From assembly GCF_025766255.1 (NCBI RefSeq), contig NW_026516729.1, positions 202,408 to 266,407 of the forward strand: a DNA stretch of 64,000 nt. The letters are read 5' to 3'. A program made the position numbers and the translations under genes. Below the pieces are notes generated by a model. That model saw only the letters and a program-made list of their open reading frames with translations. It was not told the DNA's origin and did not search any database. Below are positions 12,491 to 23,870 of the stretch, piece by piece; the first letter of the stretch is position 1; the number at the start of each line of letters is the position of its first letter. This DNA comes from Zychaea mexicana (taxonomy: Eukaryota; Mucoromycota; Mucoromycetes; Mucorales; Lichtheimiaceae).

Positions 12491-13830
12491 ATGGCATTCA
12501 CCGAGATTTCGCGCAACAAGGCCTTTGGGGGTCATTTGGTCAAGTACCAGCACTCGTCTGAAGAACTTCAGTGCGACATGAAGTTCAATGTTTTTTTGCC
12601 CAAGGAATCTGCCGAGGGTCAAGCTGTTCCGGGTATCTACTTTTTGTCAGGCTTGACTTGCACTGAGGACAACTTTATCCAAAAGAGCGGTGCTTTGGCT
12701 GAAGCTGCCAAGCATGGTGTTGCTTTGATTGCCCCAGATACCTCTCCTCGTAAGTGTTTCTGAAGATATTATCGATTGCCTTCTTTTCCCACGAACACAT
12801 ATGGTACACTTACTCAACGCATGGGTTTTGCTTTTTTCTATAAAGGTGGTGTCTCAATCGAAGGCGATAACGATTCGTGGGATTTCGGCACTGGTATGCA
12901 TTTTAAAAAGGATCAGATTATGCGTATTTGAATGTGCATGTGTGTGTATGCACACATGTAAAGAGGGGCCTATGTATTGATCTTAATTCTTAGGTGCCGG
13001 ATTCTATCTCGATGCTACGGAGCCAAAATGGGCCAAGCATTATCGCATGTACTCCTATATTGTCGAGGAATTACCTTCTTTGGTGCATAACCAGCTGCCT
13101 ATTGTGAGTTTTCGTGTTATTGATTCGATGTCTAAGTGAGTTAGCATGCTTACTAAGCCGGTTGTTGGACAGGACGAATCGCGCATTTCTATTATGGGTC
13201 ACTCAATGGTAAGATAATTGTGAAACTATTGTACGGAATCTTTTCCTTCTTACTGTTCTAATATCGAACTTAATATAGGGTGGTCATGGTGCTCTAACGA
13301 TCTATATGAGAAACCCCACCAAGTACAAGGTAAAAATCACAAGTCCCTCAGAACTAAACATCTATCCGATTTCGACTTCTAAAAAACTTCAAATGATCTA
13401 GACTGTATCTGCATTTTCGCCCATTGCCAACCCCATCAATTGCCCTTGGGGCCAAAAGGCTTTTAGCAACTATTTGGGCAAGGATGAGTCCACATGGAAG
13501 CAGTACGATACTATTGAGCTGATCAAGTCTCACATGAACGAAAAACTCGATGTGCTGGTGGATGTGGTATGCTTTGCTATTGTTACTGGATTATCATCAG
13601 TCTTTGTAAGGTTTGCTGACATTTGTCAATTATTCATTTTATAGGGTACTGCTGATGGATTCCTAGAAAACCAATTGAAGGTCACCGCTTTGCAACAGGC
13701 CGTCCATGAACTCGGCCGTGATTCTGAGTGGAATATACGTTTCCAAGATGGCTATGACCACAGCTACTTTTTCATTTCGACCTTTATTGCTGATCACATC
13801 AACCACCACGTCAAGTCTTTGAAAGCTTGA
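12491..13830 (+). CDS. S-formylglutathione hydrolase (esterase D)
   Basis: Alpha/beta hydrolase that cleaves S-formylglutathione to formate and glutathione in glutathione-dependent formaldehyde detoxification, normally in the cytosol. Several exons are separated by introns of about 50-120 bp. Exon 1 gives [23 protein letters not shown] and [13 protein letters not shown] (oxyanion region). Later exons give [20 protein letters not shown], the nucleophile elbow GHSMGGHGAL (Ser), [11 protein letters not shown] (acid Asp) and [10 protein letters not shown] (catalytic His). The protein ends VKSLKA. The ATG at 12491 matches the family start. An in-frame ATG at 12434 would add a basic stretch rich in Arg, Ser and Val that could act as a mitochondrial presequence, but it abuts the putative TATA box. 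The triad is complete and no frame break is seen. Confidence 0.93.
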
Positions 13831-14064
13831 AAACTGCATTGTGGTCTGAAATAAAATAAAATATATACTAATTATTTTGTTTCTTTGGACATTTCAAAAT
13901 GTAAGAAGTGTGGAATTTTGGACTAAGAATGCTATATATTCATCGTGTATATAAGAAAAATAAAATGTAAAGATATGACTTGATGCAGTTATAAGAATCA
14001 GTTGAGGATGGATGTACGTTAAAAGGAGGCAGGTTGCATATGTAGAATTGAAGGGCATGTGGTA

Positions 14065-14822
14065 TTAATCGGTATGTTCTGCTAAAAGAACACCGTAGTT
14101 TTCTGCTTTGCCAGGTTGTGGTGGTGTGGCTGACGGTGTATTAGTTGTATCAACACTTGTATTTTGTTTTCCTTTTTTTTCTAGAAGCGTCACTCGCTCG
14201 CACATGGTAACGTTATCCGTCATGACAGACAAAGTTAACTCAGAATGCGATGGTAGTTGCTGCCGCCGTGCTCGTGTCTCGTCGTTCTCTTCACCTTCCT
14301 TTTTTATCGAAGACAAAATCGGCAAAAGACCTAGTTATCATATTCGCATTAGTTAGATATCTTAATGTTCGTTTTTTTATCTGTCGCATATGTAGTCCAA
14401 TTTTCCGGATAGGCCATCTAACAATCTTACCAGAGCCTTCGCGTTTCCGCTCGTGAACTTCAAAAAGCAGGTTAGTGCACACTGTTTCGTTCAGTTGACC
14501 ACGAAAGGTGATTCCACCCAGCTGAATAAATTGTTCACCGTCCTCTGCTCCCTATATTGTTGTATTTTATTAGTATGTTCGTCTCTTAAATGCAGAGCTA
14601 CGATCGAAAATAAAAAAAAAACTTGCCAAATATGTCATTTCAGAATTTTCTCGCGCAAGGCGTTCCAGAAGCTCAGGTGCAATTTCCGAGCCTAGATCAA
14701 CCACCATGTGGACAGTCTTGAATTGCAACCGAATTAGTTTTATTGTAAATAACAAAGTGATCTGTTAGCAAATATTCGGTTGTTACCTCCTCCTCGTATT
14801 CATCGTCACTATTGTCGCTCAT
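14065..14822 (-). CDS. TFIIIC small subunit, triple-barrel domain (GTF3C6/Tfc7-like)
   Basis: Probable subunit of the RNA polymerase III factor TFIIIC. Exon 1 (from ATG 14822) encodes the acidic start MSDNSDDEYEEE. After an intron comes TVHMVVDLGSEIAPELL, then GAEDGEQFIQLGGITFRGQL and CTNLLFEVHERK, matching the TFIIIC triple-barrel pattern (acidic lead-in, a strand with V-x-L-x-G, then 'G..FRG...T..LLFE'). The last exon gives LLPILSSIKKEGEEN and a C-terminal helix-forming part with MTDNVTMCERVTLLEKKG. The intron between exons 2 and 3 (14552-14626) must use a GC donor: TTG|GCAAGT ... ATAG|GGA keeps the frame and the domain. It is a short protein, as usual for this family, which is poorly conserved; the assignment rests on the pattern and not on catalytic residues. 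Confidence 0.65.
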
Positions 14823-14977
14823 TATGCTTGGTTGGTATGATACCACACGAAAAAGAACAAAAATAAAAGAGAAGTCGGATATGTCTGAAATTAAACTTTG
14901 CTGTTGAGGATTCGGATCCTATTGTTTTTATCACGACGATTGTGTACAAGGTATACATGGACGATCTGTGTTCATGG

Positions 14978-15112
14978 CTATTTAGCTTGAGTTTTCGGAT
15001 CATCCAGTCGATACACTTTTACATAGGGACGTAGCTCCATGTTATTTGCGTCCACAGTCGCCAGTGCTAGATCATTACACTCACTCTGAGATATGCCATG
15101 CATAAACTGTAT
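14978..15112 (-). pseudogene. SMC6 C-terminal fragment (left of the LINE)
   Basis: A 44-codon minus-strand frame preceded by a plausible acceptor (AATACAG) ends at TAG 14978. It contains NNMELRPYVKVYRLDDPKTQ, which resembles the extreme C-terminus of SMC6, where a 'TPQ.M' strand is followed by I-R-I-x-R-L/M-x-D-P. The segment just before it has lost the expected ITPQD residues. There is no ABC signature exon upstream: retrotransposon sequence begins within about 100 bp. With the SMC6 head remnant at 20.4-22 kb on the same strand, this looks like the other end of one gutted gene. The match is short, so the identification is tentative. Confidence 0.5.
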
Positions 15113-15295
15113 TATTCTTAAACAAGGCTTTTTCCGCTATTCATCACTTTCTCCAATAGTGTGTAAAAGTTAAGCTATATCACCACTTCAATATTTCAGA
15201 TATTTTAACAAAACCAAGAAACTACCACCCCTATAAAATCAGCCACCCGTCTGTCCACAGCAACGTCTCGAACGTCCTTGAATAAGACGACCAAA

Positions 15296-15451
15296 ATGTT
15301 GTCTGGCAACACGACCCAGTCCACACAAGTTACCATGTTTACAACAGAGGAACTGAAATCTCTCGACAAACTCTTCGACAAAAAGAAACAATCGATTAAC
15401 TGCAACAATGGCCACTGCCAAAAATCCCAGAGATCGTCATTAATTGTTTAA
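15296..15451 (+). CDS. short open frame in LINE 5' leader
   Basis: A 51-codon frame beginning MLSGNTTQSTQVTMF; the open frame continues upstream without a start codon to about 15205. It includes a Lys-rich helix (LKSLDKLFDKKKQ) and a Cys-His pair (CNNGHC). It may be the eroded start of the element's gag-like product or simple leader sequence. No family match is recognised. Confidence 0.22.
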   Translation: MLSGNTTQSTQVTMFTTEELKSLDKLFDKKKQSINCNNGHCQKSQRSSLIV

Positions 15452-15626
15452 TTTAAATCCATGTACCACGATGCGCGGCTTAGAAAGAACTAGAGAATTA
15501 TAACAGCAATGAAAAAATTTGAACTAATAGACGGAAAATAAAGCGCGGCTGAAAGAGCCAATAACCACTACTACGGAGACTGAACCGGAGGCACCAACAA
15601 TTGCTGTAGGAACGACCAGCAATAAA

Positions 15627-15770
15627 TTTTGCTGGATGCGGGCCGGATACGGTCCTTCAATTTTGGGATACGGTCCAATTTTGCTGGATACGGTCCAATT
15701 TTTGCTGGATGCGGTCCGGATGCGGTCCTTAATTTTGGGATACGGTCCAATTTTGCTGGATACGGTCCAA
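15627..15770. repeat. two tandem 72-bp units built of 16-20-bp sub-repeats
   Basis: Copy 1 is 15627-15698 and copy 2 is 15699-15770, with a truncated third start at 15771. Each 72-bp copy contains four sub-units around the core GGATACGGTCCAATTTTGCT (some with GGATGCGG). The period is exactly 24 codons, and one plus-strand frame stays open through it. The position, upstream of LINE ORF1, resembles 5' UTR promoter monomers of some LINEs. Confidence 0.85.
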
Positions 15771-15939
15771 TTTTGCCCAGCGCCAAGGAACTGTAAAGAA
15801 CACGACTCCACCACAAACGAAATTTCGTTGTCGCACCTGTACCAGGACCTTTACCGCATCGGAAATGTAACAAGTCCTCCGGCAGCTCGAAGACTACGGT
15901 AACAACACCCTACCCTACCCCAGTAATACCCAAGGGCTA

Positions 15940-16917
15940 ATGCAGCTTGAAGATACCCCCTCCCAAAATACAGATCTGATGACCCAAATCATGAATGAAC
16001 TAACAGCACAAAGAGAACGCTTGGAACGCCATGAGACCATGTGCGAAGAGATACAGAGGTTGAAACACGAACTTAATGCAGCTAATGCACAAATAGCGCA
16101 GCTCGAATCAACAAACCAGCACCGCCGTCACCAGCTATCCCAACAATCACCCCAAGCCAACAACCAGGACTTCCCTCCACTCTCGAACAACAAACAGCAA
16201 ACAGAAGCACCTACAAACAGCCTTGCAAGTGACTGGGCACATCCACTACGCGCCCACCCACGTCAACCCATTGTTTCCCCCCAAAGGCAACAACGCCGGC
16301 TTGCAGCAGCCGCACGCAGCTTTCAACTTCCATCGGAAACCCACGGCTTCCAATATATCCATGTCCCGTCGCGTGCCCGCCAACCAGCAGGACAAATCAG
16401 AGCCAATCTCCGTCGCTTTGGTATTGGCAACAGCCGAGTGCTCGACATCCAATATCCGGCCCGACAACTGGTCGGAATTCTAGTCCATAACGACTATGCA
16501 CCAACGGTTAAAGAAAAACTACAGTCCATCAACATCAAAACAACTACCTTCGACCCCCTCGATCCTAAGAACATCCACGACCCAAAATACAAAGATGAAT
16601 CAAGAGACACAAAAGCCCAAATAGCACTTGAACTACAGTATCAACGAGCTTTACGCTCGCTACAGTACATCCGAGAGCCCGTGAAATACGCAGTAGCTCG
16701 AGCCTTCCACGACTGCGGCTGGATAGCTACTGAAGATTTGAAAGAAATCCTAGCAAAGCGACGACCTCATCGCGATGATCCCGAAGAAGCCGCAGCAAAT
16801 TATCGCTTCGAGGACCAGACAGACGACGACGACTTCATGGAGGACGCAGAAGTAGGTGACGACAACCGGAAACGCAAACTTGGTGACTCTGACAGCGTGT
16901 CAGGAAGATCCAACTAA
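15940..16917 (+). CDS. LINE ORF1 protein (gag-like, coiled coil)
   Basis: A single open frame of 325 codons. The N-terminus predicts a coiled coil (LTAQRERLERHETMCEEIQR, then heptads through about residue 55). A Gln/Asn/Pro-rich linker follows. The middle globular part (FQYIHVPSRARQP to about residue 190, with LVGILVHNDYAPTV) may be an RNA-binding fold of the kind found in LINE ORF1 proteins, and the tail is acidic then basic (DDDDFMEDAEVGDDNRKRK). The same frame is open upstream of the ATG back to a TAA near 15868. Just before that stop the frame reads FRCRTCTRTF, a possible zinc-binding pair, so the original ORF1 may have started further upstream and been cut by this stop. It probably forms ribonucleoprotein particles with the element RNA. 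It is not domesticated as far as can be seen. Confidence 0.7.
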   Translation: MQLEDTPSQNTDLMTQIMNELTAQRERLERHETMCEEIQRLKHELNAANAQIAQLESTNQHRRHQLSQQSPQANNQDFPPLSNNKQQTEAPTNSLASDWAHPLRAHPRQPIVSPQRQQRRLAAAARSFQLPSETHGFQYIHVPSRARQPAGQIRANLRRFGIGNSRVLDIQYPARQLVGILVHNDYAPTVKEKLQSINIKTTTFDPLDPKNIHDPKYKDESRDTKAQIALELQYQRALRSLQYIREPVKYAVARAFHDCGWIATEDLKEILAKRRPHRDDPEEAAANYRFEDQTDDDDFMEDAEVGDDNRKRKLGDSDSVSGRSN

Positions 16918-16988
16918 ACCCACAACCCCCATATTAAAAAAAAAGAGAAGAAAAAAGAGAAAACCAACAAAAAAAAGGATTAATTAAT

Positions 16989-19900
16989 ATGAGCCATAAC
17001 AATATCATCCTAAACATATTTAACACAACTGGCCTGCGTCGCCAGGCAATTGATTCTATCTTACATCACATACCCGATACCCATCTTCTCTTCCTTGTAG
17101 AAACTTGGCTCTTATCCCCTAATCGCTACTATACTTCATGGAAACAATATCATGTTTATGGTAACCGCCCCACACCGACGGCCACGCGTGGTCACCTAGG
17201 AATATCTCTACTCATTAACCCTACCTGCCCCTATCACGTACACATCCTCCCAAATACAGCATCATCATATCCAGATTATCACCTCTCATGTATAGTGGCC
17301 AACACCCTGATCCATTGCGTATACCTCCCCCCAGCACCTTCTATGTCAAACGATACCGCATTAGCAATTTTAGACTCACTTCCCTTACATCACCCCAACA
17401 CTGACAATAATATTATTTGTGGTGATTTCAATGCCAGATTTAGTACGATTACTGGAGACACAGCTTCAATGCACGTGGCACCCAAATGCAGCACTGGCTT
17501 CAAGACCATCATCTTAAGCTCTGGAATGCGGCATTGACACACGGGAAGCCGACATTAATCCGCCACCCGGGTAGTAGTATTATCGATCTATTCATAAGTA
17601 TACAAAACTGCACAAATCCACAAATGACTATCTTCGACGATCTCTCATTAGACTCGTACCACAAAATGATTCAGTTCAGCTATGAGACTGACCGCCTCAC
17701 CACAAGGGATTCAACTCAACAAACTGCGAATCATCGAAGATTATGGCGACTCAGTAAACTTGCAGACGCTGATTTTCGACGAACTTACACCACAACATTT
17801 GCACAACAGCTACAACCACTCAACAACGACCTGCAAAACTGCATTGAACGCGCCACCCACCAAACCTCGCAACGTATAGAACTGCCAACTATCATCGACG
17901 ACATCTCGGATCGATTTTATGACACACTATACGAGACCCTAGATACGACCTTAGGTGCAACAACTGGAGGACGACAAGCGAGCACTGAATTCTGGACTGT
18001 AGAACTTCAGCGCCTCGTCGAGCACCGAGAACTGTGTTACCGGAAGTGGAGACGTGCATATGGTATGAATAAACTGACATGGTGGCTCAAACACCAACAG
18101 GCAGCTGCAAGAGCACGCAAAGCTATGACAAAGCGAAGCAGGCAAAGATGGCGCACTTTCTGCTCTCGACTAGAGACCGAGGAGTACAGCAAAACAACTG
18201 CAATAATCAAAAAAAATCCGGCATCGCCGCACAGTACAACCGACATTCAGTCATCAAGACGGACCACAACAGGCAGCTAATCTTATGGCCCAACACCTTA
18301 CATCAGTTTATGACGGTCACCTAATCATAAATGATCACACAAGGTCAACATCTAACAACCATACAACATCAACACCGACAACAGTCGATTGTCCTATCAC
18401 GCCTGCCGTCGTCGCCCTTGCTATTGCACGACTACCGTCTAGGAAAGCCCCAGGAATCGACCATGTACGAAGTGAAATGCTAAAGCCTATCGCCGCGACA
18501 CTTGCACCTTTCTTATGTCATCTCTTCCAATTATGTTGGATGGGATCGTATACCCCGGAGGCATGGCGTGTAGCACAAGTACTACCCATATACAAGAAGG
18601 GCACACCCGATGACCCGGCGAATTTCCGCCCAATAAGTCTTACATCTGTACTAAGGAAAATCCTGGAATATTGCCTCTAAGAGCCTCTACAGCAATATAG
18701 CCCCCCCTGGATATAGCCCAAGGAGGATTCAGACAAGCACGCGGTGCACTCGACCAAGCATTCTGCCTCCAAGAACTTTGTCGAATCCATAAAGCTACCA
18801 CTGGCGTAACACCTACATTAGCCTTCCTTGATATCAAATCGGCATATAATACCGTTGATCGCACGATTATCTGGGAAGTATTAAAAGACAATATCCCCCG
18901 ACCCCTCCTTTTATTGATACAAAATCTATTCAACGATGTGCTTATCGAAGTTGTGATCTCCAATGCTGCGTCACCCCGTTTCTCACCTACTACTGGGGTC
19001 CTACAAGGATCCATTTTATCCCCTTTCCTATATTCCTTATACATCAATAGCCTACCACCATTGCTTAGCGGCGGAGGAGTGAGCCAATTGACACCACCTA
19101 CACCATCATTAAACCACCAAGATGACGATGATTTCCAGACACCACCACCAGCACCAAGACGCCGAGGACGCCCTTCAACCCAGCAGCTCAACAGCTCATT
19201 ACCAAATCTACCATGTTTACTATATGCTGACGACGTAGTACTTATCAGCTCAGACGACAACATGCAACACCTACTGAATCTTTGTGAGCAACACAGTCTC
19301 GATTCAGGATACCGTTGGAGCCCGACAAAATGTGTGATTGTACAACCAACAACACACTCAACTACCACATTTCAACTATTTGATACACTAAATATCTCGG
19401 AGTCCCAATCAACAACCGCGGTTCTCTTGATGGACAAGAGCTTATCGAACACAATACCGCATCAGGAATCACCAGTATGCGAATCCTCAACAACATAGGC
19501 CTCAAACCGTCTGGCCTATCGCGTCTGTTGGCCAGCCGACTGTACGCTCAATTTATACGACCGAAATTGGAATACGGTCTAGCGATCACCCCTTTCACAA
19601 AAAAACAACAAGATACCCTAGAAAAGGCACAGAATACATGCCTCCGTCTGATATATGGCGCACACCCCAACTCAGAAACGAAGATCATGCGTCACCTCGC
19701 CAACTTACCCAGTATGACAGAACGCATAGCAATCCTCCAAGCAAAATTCATACATCGGGCAACCTATCTACCAGAGGACGCACTTCTTCCAACACTCCTA
19801 TTAGCACTGGAGGCACAAGCGAGTAGCTACTGGAGCAAATTAAAGCGAAAATCACCAATCATCCCTCTATGCACTGAACCTTTCCCGGATCTCTCCCGTA

Positions 19901-20408
19901 CGGCCCTGAAACAACTCATGCGACAATACCTCAGAAACAATCTTGATACACTCCGTTTGTCGCCAACGCGCACCAAACTCCTCAAATGTTGTCGTCCAAC
20001 ACTTGGCATCGATTCGGTTATGTGGCTACCCATGACTCGCAAGGAAAGAAGTCGCTGTATACATGGCGGATTGGATGGCTGCCAGGTGGACGTAAGAAAG
20101 CCTGCAAAAGCTGTCACGTGCCAGATTACACCAAACAACATGCCATATACTGTTTGCGCATGCATCAGCGGCTAAATGTATCTGCACAACTACACCAGGA
20201 TCCCATTAGCTGGATCTTCAACGAATTACCGAGATCAAAACCACGATCGTCCAACCGCATACAGTCTCTCACCAAAATTTGGCCAACACTCTGCCAAATT
20301 CTAGCGGAACTTGACGCACACCAACATCCAGATAGCAACCAACAACAATACGAAGATCCAACTCCTGGACAAGCATTGATAAATTGGCTCACTCCACCTC
20401 GAACATGA
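16989..20408 (+). pseudogene. LINE ORF2: endonuclease-reverse transcriptase, frame-broken
   Basis: Pieces in order: an endonuclease start (MSHNNIILNIFNTTGLRR), FLVETWL (catalytic Glu region) and ICGDFNARF (endonuclease DFN motif); then, in a second frame, TLIRHPGSSIIDLFIS (endonuclease C-terminal S-x-I-D-L). RT follows with RLPSRKAPGIDHVRSEML, PIYKKGTPDDPANFRPISLT, LAFLDIKSAYNTVDR (first palm Asp), GVLQGSILSPFLYSLYINSL and LPCLLYADDVVLIS (catalytic YADD). The thumb/connection region reads SRLYAQFIRPKLEYGLAI, and the C-terminal cysteine cluster is CKSCHVPDYTKQHAIYC. Frame changes occur near 17500, 18280, 18690, 19440 and 20090, some with stops. No RNase H domain is seen. Between RT motifs B and C lies an insertion of about 45 residues with the AT-hook-like RRRGRPS. 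Confidence 0.85.
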
Positions 20409-20426
20409 GAGTTGACTTTTTAAATG

Positions 20427-21990
20427 TCATCCTATATGGCAAGCAAGATTGTCATGTTGGTAGACTATCAAGAATTTATTGAGATTGCTCCACTTAAGCA
20501 AGTTTACCTTGATATTATTAAGGTTACGTTCTGTTCCTATCTTTTCGTTCTCAAATGCCTGCTTTGCTGCAGCGTTCGCCGCAAAAGAGGATCCGTGAGT
20601 ATTCATTTCCTCCGTTATTTCAGTTGGTTTGACCAACCGCTTCCTATATGAAGATGGTGAAATATCAGATTCATTTTCAACCGGAAGTGCAGTGATGATG
20701 TTGTGTATTTTTACCTTGGCGTCTGCAAGGCTTTCCTAGGCAGCGGCGACGTTATCTGCAGATTCAGCTATCAGAGTTCTTGTTTTTGTGCTTCATTTTC
20801 TTTTGTAATGACCTGTGCCCATGCTAGCTCGTTGCTGAGCACTTTGATTTTTTCTTCATGTGATGTATCTTCTAGGGCTAAGAGTTGTTTGCATTTTAGT
20901 TCTGCATCTTTTGCACGTTTTTGCAAGTCTGTAGACAATAGCTTTTGCGTTTCAGAGTTGTCGCCATGGCATCAATACTTTCTCGTAAAACGGCGTAGTC
21001 TTGAGAATGTTGTACCAGTTGCGTGCCGCGCATAAAAAGCTATATAAGCGAGGGGTTAGTTTTCTTTTTACCTGACTATATCAATATGTAAGCAACTCGC
21101 GCATTATGTACCGAGTATTTTTCGCTCGACGAGCTTAAATTCAAGGATTCGCGTGCCATATCTTGCGAGAGGATAGTGAGTGGATTATCCCTTAAATTGA
21201 CCATGGGATCCAAGATGGCTGTCAATTCTTTTCGCTTGCTCGAGATGATCTTGTTTGTAGAGCTTTTGATGCGGTAGTGGCCGACACCATCTTTCAAAAT
21301 TTTACGTTCGATAGTGATGGTATCACCGTAAATGTCTTGTCGGTTAGCGTCGTGACCTTTGTTGGTGATGTGCACTGTCACCATAGCTGCGCTAGCAGAC
21401 AAACTCTGATTAGTCACTTTCAGATAGACAACGCATGCCATTCATATCATTGCAACAATATGATAACTTACTCAACACCCTCACGAATCAACGAGCCCAG
21501 CTTCTTGGCACGGTTTGTCGAGTTAGCCTTTGCTCCCAAGGCAACCGTAATCGTTGTTAAATGACACTTTTGCCGCCTTTTTATATATACTTAATATCAA
21601 TAAGTAAAAACAAGGGATATAGTGCCGCTCTTGACTACATATCTCCGTTATGCCCCAATGACAAAGTTGATCTTTGGCCAAGATCGATACGGAGAAACTT
21701 ATGACACGTCAAAATTACAACTTCAACACGGGAATCAGTGCCTGCCGACAGGATCACCTACGATATAACACATATTTTAAGGTTTTAATGGACACGTGCG
21801 CGCGTCGAAGTATTCTTTTTTGTTTCTCTCCGTGCTGACCTCTTTCTAAGAACCAGACTGTGTCTAGGAAGGTGTTGCCTCTTCATCGCTTGATTCTTCA
21901 AGATCGACTTCGATATTCTTAACGTCGGATGCTCCTCTGTCTCGTCAATTGTTTTCCTCGGCTTTTTGGCGTGCTGCATGCCGTTTTCCC
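20427..21990 (-). pseudogene. SMC6 N-terminal head and coiled-coil start, decayed
   Basis: Remnant of the SMC5/6 complex ATPase. Reading down the minus strand: an acidic N-terminus with NIEVDLEESSDEEATPS (stops follow), then VILTCHKFLRIDLG, then GHNG followed by an interruption and GGKSVI (Walker A split by about 100 bp). Next come TTITVALGAKANSTNRAKKL, GSLIREGVE, an intron and the frame starting ACVVYLKVTNQS with DIYGDTITIERKI, NPLTILSQDMARESLNLSSS and LFMRGTQLVQHSQDY, all typical of SMC6. The coiled coil begins after that, with more frameshifts (LLALEDTSHEEKIKVLSNEL; ALADAKVKIHNII), and stops at about 20427 beside the LINE. Hinge, second coiled coil and ABC signature are absent. Several stops and frameshifts make it non-functional; a working SMC6 should be elsewhere in the genome. 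Confidence 0.8.
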
Positions 21991-22134
21991 ACTGCGATAA
22001 CAAACAACGAAACATTTTCTACTATAGCATGTATTACATACTCTTCAATCGACACAATTAATCACTGCTCTACCTCATTTTCTTCGCCTGTACAATTCTC
22101 GACACTTTCCGTGTCGCTAAGTCCGTCGTTGTTT

Positions 22135-22887
22135 TCAAGCTGGGCGCATCGCTTGTATCTGTTTGGCAGCTGTAAGCAAAAATAATTCGCTGGATCCTTT
22201 TTAAAACTTAACCAAGTCCTATCCAACCATCCATGATATTGACATATTGATCCATGTCATCCACAGATGGATCCAATACACAAGTCTTATCGCTATAGCT
22301 TGTTTCATCACATAGTAGCAACATTAATCATATGGCACTAAAAAAAGTGTAGATATTATTGTTACCGTGCGTTGCTTTTCGACCATCCACTTCTTGAGCT
22401 TGAATTCATTTTGTCGGTTGAACTTTTGTTTGGAACGGTACTCCACGTTAACTTGCAGTATTTAATAATAAATGCGTTTTACATTTTGAACGTAAGCATA
22501 GCACTCCTACAGTACAGCGATCATATACGTCAGTAAAAGCTCACGCCGAAGATAAATGTTTGGTTATATAAAGAACGACATTATGTCCCGCTTTGTGCAA
22601 ATGAATTATCTCTTCCCATTAAAATGGCTAATCGAGGCATATGTAGCATTTTTGTCTAATCGTAGATCCGTGCCCCGCATAACCGTGTCAACGCTACGTT
22701 TCACAAAATTGGAATGTGGTGGCCGAGGCTTTTCTGGAAGCATCGGATCAGTGAAGACGCTAGCTAGTCGGATACTGTTTCTAACAATTTCATTGCTGGA
22801 GCTATTGTGGCGGGTCATTGTAGCAAAGCTATCGAGGACAACGGTGGATACAGGATTGCTTTTGATACTACTATTGTTGTTAGCCAT
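22135..22887 (-). CDS. hypothetical basic protein, multi-exon
   Basis: I do not recognise this gene. The first block starts at ATG 22887 (MANNNSSIKSNPVSTVVLDS) and is Ser/Asn-rich and basic. A later block gives VEYRSKQKFNRQNEFKLKKW, a charged helix. The last two give SDKTCVLDPSVDDMDQYV and, across a good GT-AG junction, GWIGLAAKQIQAMRPA followed by TGA at 22135. The joins between the first and middle blocks are uncertain: I could not find a donor that clearly keeps frame, so part of this could itself be decayed. It ends just upstream of the SMC6 remnant on the same strand and may overlap its former N-terminal exon. Confidence 0.35.
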
Positions 22888-23559
22888 TTATTCTTGATAA
22901 TGTGATTTAAAATGCACTTTTTGCAAGCATAATTGTGAGTTGAATGAGCTTTTTTGGAGTCCTTTTTCCGACTCCTTGAGGCGCACCGATCAACAGGCTG
23001 CTTATGAAAATTTGCATTAATGATGATCATTCATTAATGTGTTATTTCATTTTTCGATAGCGACGACCATCGCTGCTGCTGCGACTTACACGCTCAGCAT
23101 ACATGCTCATAACGAGGCTTTCTCTCGAACTACATGATAAATGTGATATGCAAAGCAACGTTTTAAAAGCACAATATGTAGGAGATTCACAGTATAAAGC
23201 TCGAGAAGCAAAAGGAAAAGAGAGAAAGAAAGAGAAAATAAGCATGTGGAGTCAGCGATAACAATTATGGTTATGTGAAGAGTACATCCTGCAAGAATAG
23301 AAAGACAGTTTAAGAAAATGCTGCTTTATATCGGCCCTTTCTCAAACAGTTTACAAATAATTGCTCAAAGAACTTTTCTTGCATAAACGCGTACCTAAGG
23401 TTTAGATCTGCCCAATGTATTGTCATTCACGCTAACAGCAAGTCAGCAACATCGCCTCTCAACTACACAGATTCATCACAGTTAAATGTAGGTAGAAGTA
23501 TTTTTTGGTACTGTCTGTATACTTAGATACTTCTCTAGATTCGATAAAAAGATAGACGG

Positions 23560-23593
<34 letters not shown>

Positions 23594-23870
23594 CGACCAT
23601 CCTATGACCATCAGTAATTTTTTGAAAAGAAGCTACAGGATCAGTGGACCCCAACGAACAAATAAGCTTTAAGCACTGATTTCTAGGATGCATTACGAAA
23701 CGTAGAAGCCACTGCAACACAAACTCCAACCTTCCTTTTTTAAAAGCGATGCATTAAGATGGCGAGAATATACAATGTGATGGGATGCTTTAATGAAAAG
23801 ACAAGGAATGCGAGAAACAAAATGGACATGTTGAAATATTGGTACAAAGGACAAGGGTGCTTATCATCTT
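22888..23870. other. intergenic with microsatellite
   Basis: About 1 kb containing no convincing gene. A compound AC/GA microsatellite lies at 23560-23593. A minus-strand open frame at 23042-23245 looks like chance sequence. The part nearest 23870 is probably the 3' UTR of the OMP decarboxylase gene. Confidence 0.45.
23560..23593. repeat. (AC)n(GA)n microsatellite
   Basis: A run of AC dinucleotides passes directly into about ten GA dinucleotides. It is intergenic and non-coding. Confidence 0.9.

Larger units (their letters stand above)
15200..20410 (+). mobile_element. degenerate LINE (non-LTR retrotransposon), APE-type, two ORFs
   Basis: Autonomous-type LINE remnant. In order it shows a 5' leader with a small open frame and a nested tandem repeat, ORF1 (coiled-coil, gag-like), a spacer of about 70 bp rich in A, and ORF2 with an apurinic-type endonuclease, reverse transcriptase and a C-terminal zinc-knuckle-like cysteine cluster. 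ORF2 changes frame at least five times, so this copy is dead. Codon and base use are distinctly C- and A-rich compared with neighbouring genes. Boundaries are approximate. No clear poly-A tail or target-site duplication could be assigned; the 3' coding end is at about 20408 and SMC6-derived sequence starts at about 20424. The 5' edge lies between 15113 and about 15210. Confidence 0.85.
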